Shown piece after piece: positions 11,420 through 22,090 of a stretch of 64,000 bases of DNA. Made by a program: the position numbers and the translations under genes. Each line of letters begins with the position of its first letter. The stretch's first letter is position 1. This DNA is from Ceratobasidium sp. AG-K (taxonomy: Eukaryota > Basidiomycota > Agaricomycetes > Cantharellales > Ceratobasidiaceae), in contig JAWNGF010000004.1 of the NCBI GenBank assembly GCA_037039685.1, forward strand, positions 558,001-622,000, given 5' to 3'. The notes beneath the pieces are model-generated. The model made no database searches. It saw only the letters and a list, made by a program, of their open reading frames with translations, and was not told the origin of the DNA.

Positions 11420-12754
11420 TTCTGTGTCAGGACAATTAGCATACGCCGCAAATATGGCCCCGCGCCCTAGCTCGCAGCTATCGGCCAGAGACGGTAAGTC
11501 GGTCGATAGGCGTAGTGGTAAGTTTGTTTTTCGTAAAGGTGTACGAAAGGCACACACGGCGGGAGCAGCTTTATGTGGCTGTGGGGAGTCCAGCAACCAT
11601 GTAGGACCATCGACCCGTAGACTAATTGTGCGAAAGTATACGTGTGCGAGAAGTGAGGGGCGTGGAATTGGCCTATGACAGAGTTACGGGACTAGATCTA
11701 CTGACGATAAGGGTTGGACTTACCACTGTCCTCTCAACATCTCTCAGCAATTGAATTACCCCGCTCAATACCTCGTCGGAGAGCATGTCATCCAGTCACT
11801 CGAGCAAGGCGGCGTGTGGTCCGCTGGGAGTTCAGGTAGGGCTATACCAGTGTCATGAGACGCCAAAGAGCGTCGGTAAGCGGGTCCAACATTTTCTAAT
11901 CGACGTTATCCTCCATAATGAATGCCAACACGACAACTTCCGTCTTGATGTCCTACTATATTTCCACTCACGGGCAATCCCTTTGAGCGATTGTCGAGTG
12001 GGGCGCTCAGTGGCGGGGTAAGTGAGCGGCGATCCTCGGGTGTCGTAGTGTTCGGGAGGCGATGAGCGTTCGGATCGGTGCCCGTATTGAGCTCGGCAGA
12101 AGAGACAATACCGGTAGTAGGGTGTGTGCTGGGAGGAATCGATACAATGAGTGAGATAAACGCGAGGGGATGGAGAACGAGAGGTCAGCGATTGCACTAA
12201 CGCCGGATTGCATGAATCCGTATAGATACCCTAATCGTAGTACTCTTCATGGATTACTAACTCGCTGGCTCCTCCTACACGTTCTCCTCGAAAGGTTCTC
12301 AATGAACCTTCCTGCATGCGGTTGTGGTCCAGGTTCATTATTTTACCCCGGCTTTCCCCGTATCGCCGCCCTCTTCCAGGGTGCTATATACTTGAGCACG
12401 TAGCGCCCACGAGGGGGTCGATGCTCGACCTGGATCCAATGATGACTCGGTTCTGGGAAAGCGCTGGGGCGCAGCGGACCTAACTCGGGTGAGCGCAACG
12501 TGCTTTTGGTTGCGAGAAGCGACCGTGCACTTGTACAAGTTCAAACCTTGGACTTGCCCTGCGGCTAGTTCTGAGGTTCCCACAGGCCCAACGGTAGATT
12601 TTAATGTGAAGGTGAGGGTATCGTCGAAATTATTAACCGCGATAATCCACGTGCCCAGTCTCCAATACAAGCGATGATCCCCAGCCAAAGCAGTCCAGTC
12701 CAGTTGCAAATACCAATCATCCACGCACTATGGGCATCCCAGTTCCCCAGTGAC
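11420..12754 (-). pseudogene. decayed second copy of the RNA polymerase I A49 gene
   Basis: Minus-strand reading gives collinear weak matches to the A49 gene at 4429-6011. QLDWTALAGDH...IIAVNNFDDTLTF (12600-12720) matches NQDYAAAGTGY...MVAVHNRKDNTVTF. SAIADLSFSIPSRL (about 12180) matches DAVAELSLSNRLIP. GPHAALLE*LDDMLSDEVLSG (about 11750-11820) matches GDPRAALRERLDDTIVPDLVFDG. The last block has TGA (11796-11798) where the intact gene has CGA. The DNA alignment also shows many small indels and a shared TCGACCCGTAG block near 11610. The 5' end is cut by the copia insertion at 12754/12755. I infer a dead duplicate. Confidence 0.6.
12750..12754 (+). repeat. copia target-site duplication (left)
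   Basis: GTGAC directly precedes the left LTR and matches 17609-17613 directly after the right LTR. Five bases is the usual TSD length for copia-type integration. Confidence 0.85.
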
Positions 12755-13025
12755 TGTTGAATATTCAGTCTTATACGTGTATATATGCGTATCACGTGAT
12801 TGTGTTCCACATGGACACGCGCTTCGGTAAAAATTTTGTCCTCAGTTCTCTACTCTCAAGTAGTACGAGCTGAGGTATAGTTTAGATCTTATCTTTTATA
12901 TTCATTTGCTTATATTACCTGTAGTTACATTGATATCCAGGTATATATATGCGCAGTTCTCTACTCTCAAGTAGTACAAGCTGAGTTACATTGATATCCA
13001 GCCCGACACTGCGCTTATCTCAAGA
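12755..13025 (+). repeat. copia left LTR
   Basis: 271 bp. It contains an internal direct duplication: CAGTTCTCTACTCTCAAGTA plus ...GAGCTGAG occurs twice, and GTTACATTGATATCCAG also occurs twice. It differs from the right LTR at about 12888 (C versus T) and about 12977 (A versus G). Confidence 0.9.
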
Positions 13026-13029
13026 GGTT

Positions 13030-16000
13030 ATGAGCCCTGGTAGCGTCAAAAGTGAAGAACCAGAGAACCCAGAAAACGCTGTAAACGTTACTACTACTAC
13101 AATGGCATCGACCGACGCTTACCTTAGCAAGAAAACCTACGAGATCCCGCTCCTGAAGGACGACGGATCCAACTATAGCTCATGGAAGTTCCGCCAAACG
13201 ACGGTCCTGCGAATTCGGGGACTGCTCAAGATTGCGTATGGCACAGAAACGCCGCCTGAACCGCTCACCGAGACCGAGAAAAAGGACTCTGCCAAAGTAT
13301 CAGCCAATAAAATCGAAATTGAACAATGGCAGAAGCGAGACAACGATGCATTTGCTCAGATTACCCTGAATATGGAAGACGGAGCGATGGCTGACATGAT
13401 CAAGAGGACATCGGCGCATGAAGCATGGACAAAAGTTGTCAAACACTGGGAAGGAAAAGGAATGCAATCGCTATCCTTTTACTATCAGCAATTCATGAGT
13501 GCAAAAATTGAGGAGGAAGAAGACTTATCTGCCGGGTTTAACAACATCCGATCGATCACCTCCAAGATGAAGACACTCGGAGAAGCGGTGACCGACCTTA
13601 TGCTTGCGCAAGTCTTCATGAATGCGCTCCCCCCGTCCTATGCGATTGTCAGCATGGTCATCCAGACATCCACTCAGACCGGCCTCATCACGCCCGACAT
13701 GGTTGTCAAAGCGGCATTAGCTGAAGAAGAACGACGGAAGACAGGAGGCGGACTCACAGCAATGTTTGCTCAAGCCCCAAAGCCAAAATCCAAGAAACCG
13801 AGCGACCTGAAAGGGAAGAAAAAGGCCAAAGGCCCCCTATGCGACAACTGCGCCAAGCCCGGGCACACCAAGAAGGAATGCTGGGCGAGAGGAGGCGGAG
13901 CCAAAGGGACCAGACCACACCAAAAGCGATGAGCCGCTAAGTCAACTGAATCAAAAACGAGCGAATCAAGTAACGCACCTAAAACCGAATCGGCAAAAGT
14001 GGTCCTCACAGCCAAAGAACCCGATGATATGCCATCAATATATGCAATGCCGGCCGTGGACAATCAGTCAGCTAGAGACACGTGGCTGCTCGATTCGGGA
14101 GCGTCAAAACACATGACCCGAAATTGAGAATGGTTTTCGACTTACCGACCTCTGGTACCACCAATTGCCGTTCGAGTGGGCGACGGGAATATGATAAATG
14201 CGACCTGAATCGGCCGTGTCCAGCTTACGCTACGCAACGGAACCCGTAAGGAGACCGACATGTCAATCGACAGTGTATTGCACGTACCAGGACTTCATGC
14301 CAGTCTGATGTCTGTCAAACAACTCGCCAAATGTGGCACTTTTGTTCTTTTTGGCAAAAGTGAGGCAAGACTCCTGGCGAACAATGGCTGTGGACCCGAG
14401 ATCGGCTACACATGCGAGTTAGGCGTCAAACTTTACCAACTAAATGCGCCCGTTAAACACGCAGAACCGACCGCCCATGTTGCCATTGTTGAATCGGAGA
14501 ACCTGAACAATGAGGATGACCTAGAAGCGAGCAAATTCATTGCATATACGGCCAGTCACATCGCCCAAGCCAATCTACATACCTGGCATCGTCGCCTAGG
14601 ACACATAAACTACAAGTATGTCCTAGATATGGTCAGAAAGGGCGTCGTACGAGGGATGGACATTGTAGGCAGTCGCTTACTGCCGCAATCACAATGCGAG
14701 CCATGCCTCAAAGGCAAGCAAACCCGCGCCCCATTTCCAACGTCGACAAATCGAGCATCCGATGTACTCGAGTTACTCCATAGCGATCTACACGGGCCTG
14801 CCGCCGTTCAAGCCATTCAAGGTTATCAGTACTTCACTGTCACGATCGACGACAAGTCCCGCAAGATATTCGTTCACTTACTTAAGCATAAAAACAACTA
14901 CACGAATCACTTCAAGGAGTTGAAACCGTCAATCGAGAATCTGACGGGCAAGCGGATCAAGCACTTACGAACGGACAGCGGAGGCGAATATGCATCAAAC
15001 GCTTTTGAAGCATGGCTGAAATAGCACGGAATCGAGCACCAGAAGACCGAGGCGGATTCTTCAGCGAGCAATGGCGTAGCAGAGCGAGCGATTCGTACGT
15101 TAAACAATAGTCAACGAGCGATGCGAGCGGATGCAGACTTACCCAACAAATATTGGGGACTCGCAATCATTCACGCCGCATACATCTGGAATGTAACGCC
15201 GAAACGATCGCTTGACGGTAAAACCCCGGACGAAATTTTCACAGGCAAGCTACCCGACGTCTCCCAACTCCGCACCTTTGGCTGCAAGGCATGGGCTCAA
15301 GTACCCAATGGTCAATGTACCAAGCTACAGGCAAGATCGATCAAGTGTACTTACCTCGGATTTGCCCCAAATCGAAAGGCGCATATTCTCATTCAGCACT
15401 TGATCGGTCGCGTAATCACCTCACGTGACGTCGTATTTGATGAGGGAGGTGAGACGCGACAACGCGTGATAATTGAAGATTTTGAGGACAAGTTCCCAGA
15501 ACAAGTGGGCGATCAGGAGCACCAGGAGCCAACGCCTGAAATCATCATCGAGCCAGAGCCAGTAAGCCGACAAGAATCTGATGCCGAGCCAACGAGCAAT
15601 TCCCCCATCGAGCCAGAGCTGCCAGCGAAACAGCCTGAGCCTCCACGTCGATCAGGTCGAGCTACTAGACCGCCACTACAATACGGAGCTGAAGTGGGCG
15701 CGCAGAACGAGACTGCCACGCAAACCAATAAGCCAATGACCGAGAGCGCCCTAAATGCGCTAATTGAACATCCCCCCAACACCTATGCCGAAGCTATGGC
15801 ACGACCAGACGCCAATCTATGGCTCGAAGCTATGATTGAAGAAATCAAATCGATTACCGAGCATAAAGTTTGGAAACCGGCTGATAGACCGACTCACTAA
15901 AGGGTCATCAAATGTCGCTGGGTGTACGCATATAAGCGCGACGTTGATGGCGAAATCCTCAAATACAAAGCCCGACTCGTCGCCAAGGGTTTCCTTCAAG

Positions 16001-17298
16001 CTCCAGGTGTCGATTATGTTGAGATCTCGTCGCCAGTGGCCGCATCGGACGCATATAGGGTGCTTTTCAGCATCGTCGCAAGCGAAGACCTCAAGCTCCT
16101 TCAGCTCGACATCAAAACGGCGTTCCTACATGGCGTCGTCGAGGAAGAGCTCTACATGGAGCAACCCGAGGGATTTGCCGAAGGCAATCACGTCTGGCAA
16201 CTCGTTAAAGCGTTATACGGTCTGAAACAAGCCGCTCGAGCATTCTACCTTTGACTTAAGGAGGTTCTTGAAGCGATCAGATTCACAAGAACCGAAAGCG
16301 ACCACACTGTATTCATTCAGCGGGATGGCGATAATTTAGCGATAATTTTAGCTCATGTGGACGACATGCTCCTAGCCGGCAAACCTCTCTCGTTGCTAGA
16401 GGAAATCAAGTCGAAAATGCGCGAATCGTTTGACATTGTCGATCTAGGCGAGGCACGCATGTTCGTCGGAGTTGAAATCGAGCGCAATCGCGCTGCTGGC
16501 ACGCTCAAAATTTGTCAAAAACGGTACATTAGCGACATATTAGCTCGATTCAGCATGACCAAGTCCAAGCCATGGGATACACCAATGGCAGAGTCACCAA
16601 ATCTACCCAAACTCGATGCTCCTACTGTTGATCGGATGCTCTATCAACGTGGAGTTGGATCGCTCATGTATGCGATGATTTCAACTCGTCCCGACATCGC
16701 TTTCGCGACCGGATTGCTTGCCCAACACGCCGCTAATCCTGGCGACAAGCATTGGTCAGCATTCAAACGAGTTCTACGGTACCTACAAGGCACAAAAGCA
16801 CTCGGGATCGTATTCAAACGATCGAAATCGTCAAAGCCGATCGGATATGTCGACTCAGACTATGCTGGCGATCCTAATACGAGTCGATCAACTACCAGTT
16901 GGATCTTCCAACGAGCCGGAGGAAGCGTCGCTTGGTCATCCCGAAAACAACCAACGATTTCATTGTCAAGTACCGAGGCTGAATATGTCGCCGCTGCGAG
17001 TGCCACCCGCTAATTGATTTGGCTTCGTCAATTTCTTGAAGAACTCGGATTTTTGTCGAAAGGTCCGACAACTTTGCTTACCGACAATCAATCAAGCATT
17101 GCATTGGCCAAGAATCCCGTTAATCATCAAAATACAAAACATATTCGAGTAAAACATCATTTTATTCGAGAGGTGATTGCACTTCACGAAGTCGACCTTC
17201 AATTTATTCCGACCGAACAACAGGTCGCCGATGCGCTTACTAAACCACTTGGTCGCATCAAATTCCCTGGTTTTGTTACTGGGATGGGAATGTTTTAA
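13030..17298 (+). pseudogene. copia gag-pol polyprotein, seven in-frame stops
   Basis: One reading frame runs through gag and pol with no frameshift but with stops at 13930 (TGA), 14125 (TGA), 14206 (TGA), 15022 (TAG), 15898 (TAA), 16252 (TGA) and 17011 (TAA). Visible domains are a copia gag with the zinc knuckle CDNCAKPGHTKKEC (about 13840), and a protease remnant LLDSGASKHM (about 14090). The integrase follows: zinc-binding WHRRLGH...CEPCLKGKQ, core beginning ELLHSDLHGP. The RT carries YKARLVAKGF, QLDIKTAFLHG and HVDDMLLAG. RNase H shows GYVDSDYAGDPNTSRS and KHIRVKHHFIRE. Each stop can be derived from CAA, CAG, CGA or TGG by one transition. As written it cannot make a polyprotein unless stops are read through. 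Confidence 0.85.
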
Positions 17299-17337
17299 AT
17301 CCTTTCATTTCATTTTTCGCATAATCCTGAGTGGGCG

Positions 17338-17608
17338 TGTTGAATATTCAGTCTTATACGTGTATATATGCGTATCACGTGATTGTGTTCCACATGGACA
17401 CGCGCTTCGGTAAAAATTTTGTCCTCAGTTCTCTACTCTCAAGTAGTACGAGCTGAGGTATAGTTTAGATTTTATCTTTTATATTCATTTGCTTATATTA
17501 CCTGTAGTTACATTGATATCCAGGTATATATATGCGCAGTTCTCTACTCTCAAGTAGTACGAGCTGAGTTACATTGATATCCAGCCCGACACTGCGCTTA
17601 TCTCAAGA
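17338..17608 (+). repeat. copia right LTR, adjacent to NLR-2
   Basis: 271 bp, nearly identical to the left LTR. Because it ends 54 bp before the NLR-2 ATG (17663), it replaces the native promoter region of that gene and may supply promoter or 5' UTR sequence. Confidence 0.9.
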
Positions 17609-17613
17609 GTGAC
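17609..17613 (+). repeat. copia target-site duplication (right)
   Basis: GTGAC, identical to 12750-12754. Confidence 0.85.
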
Positions 17614-17662
17614 GACCACAGAGCTCGCAACTCGGGAATACTCTCCCAATTCTCACAGCGCC

Positions 17663-20600
17663 ATGAAAGAGAATAAAGAAGCTTTGAAAGGGTTGAACAT
17701 ACTATGTATTGGTGAGCCTGTGCTTGTCAAAGCAGATGAGGGAACCCTAAGCGCTTACTTGTTGGACTCAGACGGAGGTGGCATAGGCGGACTATCCTCG
17801 CTTTTCTTACTGGCTGAGATCATGAAAGGACTGCAGGAGCTGGAAGGTCAGCATATGCCACTAAAACCAGCGGACTATTTCGATGTTATAGCCGGCACTG
17901 GCGCCGGAGGGTGAGTCGGTGTCAAAGTATCTCTTGCCTTTGTTAACGAGGCGGACACGAAAAGCGTCAGCGCGTGTATGGTAGGAAGACTCAGGATGTC
18001 AACGGACGAGGCCATCAAGGCGTTTATTAAACTCGCAAACGATGGATTTTCGAGAAAGTATGTAGGTATGAGCGGGGGCACTGCCTACAAAGGAATAGTG
18101 CTTCAAGATGCACTCAGGTCGATGGTGCAAGATGCCATAGGCGACCAGAACGCAGCAATGCAGAATGACAATTCGAATGGTAATATTTGTAAAACGTAAG
18201 TCAACCCACGGAAATAGGGTCGCTTGACTTACGCCCCGGCATATAGGATTGTATTTGCGATGTCCAAGCACCACATCGACCCTAGCGTCCCAATTTTATT
18301 CCGGTCTTACTCGACAAGGAGCACCGACACCCAGAGTTATTCGATTTGGGAGGCTTTGTATGCCACCATGGCCCACCCAGACCTATTCAAAGCTATTGAT
18401 ATCGTCTACGATTCAATAAGTCAGCCCTTTATATGCGCAGAACTTGGGTGTGGCAACCCCATCGCACACGTCCTCGCCGAAGTTAGAAGTCTGTACCCGG
18501 ACCGCCAGGTATCATCCGTCTTGAGCATCGGTTCCGGACGAGCACGCATCACTCAAATCTCCGAGCCGAACATGCTTGAGCGGGTGCGAGGAACTTGGAA
18601 TCAGACGGCAACCGCGGTGGCAAATATGGCCACCGAGAGCGAAGACGTGAATGAACAAATGGCAATGCGGTTTCAGAACACGACAGAGTTTTACTACCGT
18701 TTCAACGTGGACCAGGGACTTCAGACGATGAAATATGACTGGAAGCGGCAGAGTGAGGTAAAGGCGCACACAACGGCATACATGAAGAAGATCGAGGTCG
18801 GACGGAGAATCAGTCAGGCCATCCAATCAGTCAAGGTTAGGGCCAATGTACTCCCAGTAAAGTATATCGGTGAGCTTCAGTGGTGCTTTATGCAAATATT
18901 TCTGGTCGCGTCACCTGTAACACTTGGCATGGAGAACAGATGGCACAATTCAGACATCGGGACTCGAACCAACTATCGACATCAAGGACTGCCCAGCTCC
19001 TAACCCGGTATTCACTAGTCGAGAGGACCTCGTTCGACAGGTCGGAGACTGTATAGCAGGAGATGTCAACGGCCGCCGCGTCTGCGTCTTGCACGGCATG
19101 GGCGGAGCGGGGAAGACACAAATTGCACTCAAGGCAATTCAGTTGAACCGTGAAACCTGGGAACACGTACTGTACGTTGATGCGAGCTCCAAAAGGGCAG
19201 TCGAAGGCCCATTGGGCGACTTTGCAAAGGCTAAAGGATTAGGCAAGACATTTAAAGATGCCATAAATTGGCTCGCCTCATGTCACAAGCCATGGCTACT
19301 GGTATTCGATAACGCCGACCATCCGTCGCTGGATATCCACGATTACTTCCCTCATGGCGATTGTGGTAGCATTCTCATCACGACCCGTCGGCCAGCCCTT
19401 GGCGTACATGCACATGGCCACGGGTCCACCTGTCACGTTTCCGAAATGAACAAGGAGGATGCGGTAACATTGTTCTTCAAGGCAGCACGCATTCAGGTTT
19501 CTGCAATTGACGCGGACGAAATGGAGGCTGCGCATGCGTTGCTCAAGGTAGACTCTCACAGGTTTCTGATTTGACGCGACTGATTGCCGGTTGCTCCCGT
19601 CAAGGAATTCGGATATCTTGCACTCGCAATTGTACATGCTGGCGCATACATAGCATACTCGCCCGACATTTCCATCGCACAGTACCTCCAGCTATTCCTT
19701 GAACGACGACAGCGGATGCTGGAACAGTACATCGAGCTAGGACCACTAGTGAAACTCGACAACTACGAAAGATCGGTATACACCACATTCAAGCTGTGTT
19801 GTGATTCGCTTCAGGAGAGCGGTGACGCACGGCCAACGCTCTGGCTCATAAGCTACTTGCACCACGACGATATTCGTCAAGAGATATTCCGACGAGCAGC
19901 CATGAATGTTGGCTCCTACAGACCATGTCTCCGGCAGACAGTAACAGAGCAAGAAGCCCTCAAATATATGCAGGTGTATCTAGGCAGGTTCCTCGACTCT
20001 GACGGAAACTGGAACTCTACTCGATTCTCAAACGCCATGAACGAGTTAGCATCATATTCGCTGGTCGAGTTTGACCGCGTGAACCAGGCTTATCGGGTGC
20101 ACATACTGGTACAGGACTGGGCGCGTACGTCCAACCCACAGGAACAGGAGCTGGCTGTGGAGTGTTGCACTCTGCTGTTGTCGCTTTCGGTAGACTACCT
20201 GAACACAATCGAATCTCTTGCTTTCACCAGAAGTCTTAGAAGGCACCTGGAAGAGGTACTACCAAAACAAACCGGACAGCTCAGTGCCAACCATGCATGG
20301 GGTTTTGGGTGGGCATGTGCAGAAAACGGGAGCTGGGAGCAGGCAGAGGAGCTACGGGCGCACCTGGCAGGAGCGTTGAAAGATGAACTCGGAGAAGAAC
20401 ACCCAGACACACTGGCCGGCATGAGCAACCTCGCAAACACGTACCAGTCTCGGGGTGAATTGGTCAAGGCGCAGTCGCTTCAAGAGCAGGTACTGAATGC
20501 ACGAAAGCGACTGCTCGGAGAAGAACACCCAGACACATTGACCAGCATGAGCAACCTCGCAATCACGTACCGGTCTCGGGGGGAATGGGACAAGGCACAG

Positions 20601-21547
20601 TCGCTTCAAGAGCAGGTCCTGAATGCACGAAAGCGAGTGCACGGAGAAGAACACCCAGACACACTGACCAGCATGAGCAACCTCGCAAACACGTACCATT
20701 CTCGGGGTGAATGGGAAAAGGCACAGTCGCTTCGAGAGCAGGTGCTGAATGCATTCAAGCGACTGCTCGGAGAAGAACACCCAGACACGCTGTCCAGCAT
20801 GAACAACTTCGCAAACACGTACCATTCTCGGGATGAATGGCACAAGGCACAGTCGCTTCAAGAGCAGGTGCTGAATGTACAAAAGCAAGTGCTCGGGGAA
20901 GAACACCCACACACGCTGACCAGCATGAACAACCTTGCAATCACGTACCATTCTCGGGGTGAATGGGACAAGGCAAGGTCGCTGAAAGAGCAGGTGCTGA
21001 ATGCACGAAAGCGAGTGCTCGGGGAAGAACACCCAGACACGCTGACCAGCAGGAGCAACCTCGCAACCACGTACGAGTCTCGGGGTGAATGGGACAAGGC
21101 ACAGTCGCTTCAAGAGCAGGTGCTGAATGCACGAAAGCGAGTGCTCGGAGAAGAACACCCACATACGCTGAAAAGCATGAGCAACCTCGCAATGACGTAC
21201 CAGTCTAGGGGTGAATGGGACAAGGCACAGTCGCTTCAAGAGCAGGTGCTGAATGCACAAAAGCGAGTGCTAGGGGAAGAACACCCAGACACGCTGAAAA
21301 GCATGAACAGCCTTTCGTTCATATACGCCAAATTGCGTCGGTTCGGTGAATCGGAACAACTCGCTGCCGCGGTTGACGCTCTCAAAAACATTGTTGGCGA
21401 ACAGCATGAAATCGCTGTCTGGGCCAGGAATCATCTGGACTGGCTTCGATCGAGGGAGGTATCCACGGTACGTAGTCATGTTAATTTGATATTGTCGGGA
21501 CAGTTGTGGACTCAATCTGATCGTTTCAGGCCTCAAGTGGCTCTTGA
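17663..21547 (+). CDS. NLR-2: patatin-like / NB-ARC / TPR receptor protein
   Basis: Seven exons (17663-17711, 17772-17910, 17965-18195, 18247-18869, 18940-19547, 19605-21467, 21530-21547) give 1176 residues. The first five exons have exactly the same lengths as in NLR-1 (49, 139, 231, 623, 608 nt). The start is MKENKEALKGLNILCI. The patatin domain is more degenerate than in NLR-1: DGGGIGG lacks the Arg, the elbow reads AGTGAGG without Ser, and the Asp position reads FICAELGCGNP. NB-ARC has GMGGAGKTQ, WLLVFDNAD and GSILITTR; the winged helix ends YRVHILVQDWAR. Seven nearly identical 42-residue TPR units follow (LGEEHPDTL-SMSNLA-TY-SRGEW-KAQSLQEQVLNARKR), then a divergent unit. The frame is open throughout, so it is probably functional. 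The copia LTR lies just upstream. Confidence 0.85.
20377..21340 (+). repeat. 126-bp tandem repeats encoding TPR units of NLR-2
   Basis: Seven full units and one divergent unit, 126 bp each, with much higher nucleotide identity between units than in NLR-1. This suggests recent unit duplication or gene conversion. They are coding, in frame, and explain the long open frame on the opposite strand. Confidence 0.85.
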
Positions 21548-21795
21548 AAGCCAATGTCATTTCCTTTCATCAGCTATTGTAACTGTTTTTACGCTATACT
21601 ACACTCTAAACTCACAAATGCTTCTTGTGGAATACCTCACGCCACTAGTACTGTAACTATTGCCACAAATGATACATCGATTAATTGCTCCCCGGCCGTC
21701 ACACACGATGCGGCGTCGTACCGAATACAATGACCGTAGTACTCAATGGGTGAGTGTATTTTCAAGCAAAAATAACATCGCTGACCGGTCACCTA
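21548..21795. other. NLR-2 3' flank
   Basis: No gene. About 110 bp directly after the stop match the 3' flank of NLR-3 on the other strand (about 61480-61590), including GTGGAATA-CTCACGCCACTA, so the duplication extends past the coding region. Confidence 0.5.
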
Positions 21796-21876
21796 TACCA
21801 CGCACGAGACTCGAACTCGCAGCCTTCGCCTATCCTGGCCTAGGAGGGCGACGCTCTACCATTGAGCCAACGCGGC
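21796..21876 (-). tRNA. tRNA-Arg (anticodon CCT) with a short intron
   Basis: Read on the minus strand, 21876 to 21797 folds as a cloverleaf. Acceptor GCCGCGT/GCGTGGT (three G-U pairs); D arm GCTC-AATGGTA-GAGC; anticodon stem TCGCC/GGCGA; T arm GCGAG-TTCGAGT-CTCGT. The discriminator A is at 21796. The anticodon loop is 16 nt, which fits a 7-nt loop CTCCTAA with a 9-nt intron after position 37. Internal promoter boxes TGGCTCAATGG (A) and GTTCGAGTC (B) match RNA polymerase III consensus. It would read the AGG codon. Confidence 0.85.
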
Positions 21877-22090
21877 TTAATGACGATCGTGCAAACCCCA
21901 GGAGTTTACTTAAAGTTCAGAGAAATCAGGGGAAGAAGAAAGCCTTTCGGCGCACAAATGGCCTCAAAGTCATTGGCCTCTTTCCAAAGTGTCGATCAGT
22001 GGCGTGAAAATATATGATCCCGCTCAAAGGGAATTCCGTTATCGACACAGTGTCACGTGACTCGCCATTTTGTCCTTCCCGAATTCCCCC

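Larger units (their letters stand above)
12755..17608 (+). mobile_element. Ty1/copia-type LTR retrotransposon, full length, coding region dead
   Basis: A 4,854-bp element bounded by two 271-bp LTRs (12755-13025, 17338-17608) that start TGTTGA and end TCAAGA and differ at two positions by eye. It is flanked by a perfect 5-bp TSD, GTGAC. GGTTATGAGCCCTGG (13026-13040) directly after the left LTR fits an initiator-tRNA-type primer-binding site. A purine-rich GAGTGGGCG precedes the right LTR. Domain order gag-protease-integrase-RT-RNase H identifies copia rather than gypsy. It interrupts the A49 pseudogene and ends 54 bp upstream of the NLR-2 start codon. Confidence 0.9.

Noticed and set aside
13930..17013. 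Classic RIP signature claimed for the copia stops
   Set aside because: The bases before the presumed mutated C are mixed (A, T and C), so no single context is supported; kept only as a possibility in the findings.
14260..17298. Several separate plus-strand ORFs (14260, 15121, 15922, 16357, 17014)
   Set aside because: All are in one frame and are pieces of a single copia polyprotein separated by stops, not separate genes.
20352..21260. 302-codon open frame antisense to the NLR-2 TPR repeats
   Set aside because: It is a mirror of the 126-bp repeats: the same antisense motif recurs in each unit and in NLR-3. No independent coding evidence.
20377..21340. Regular repeats considered as a CRISPR-like array
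   Set aside because: The repeat unit is 126 bp, fully coding, in frame with TPR, and the genome is eukaryotic.
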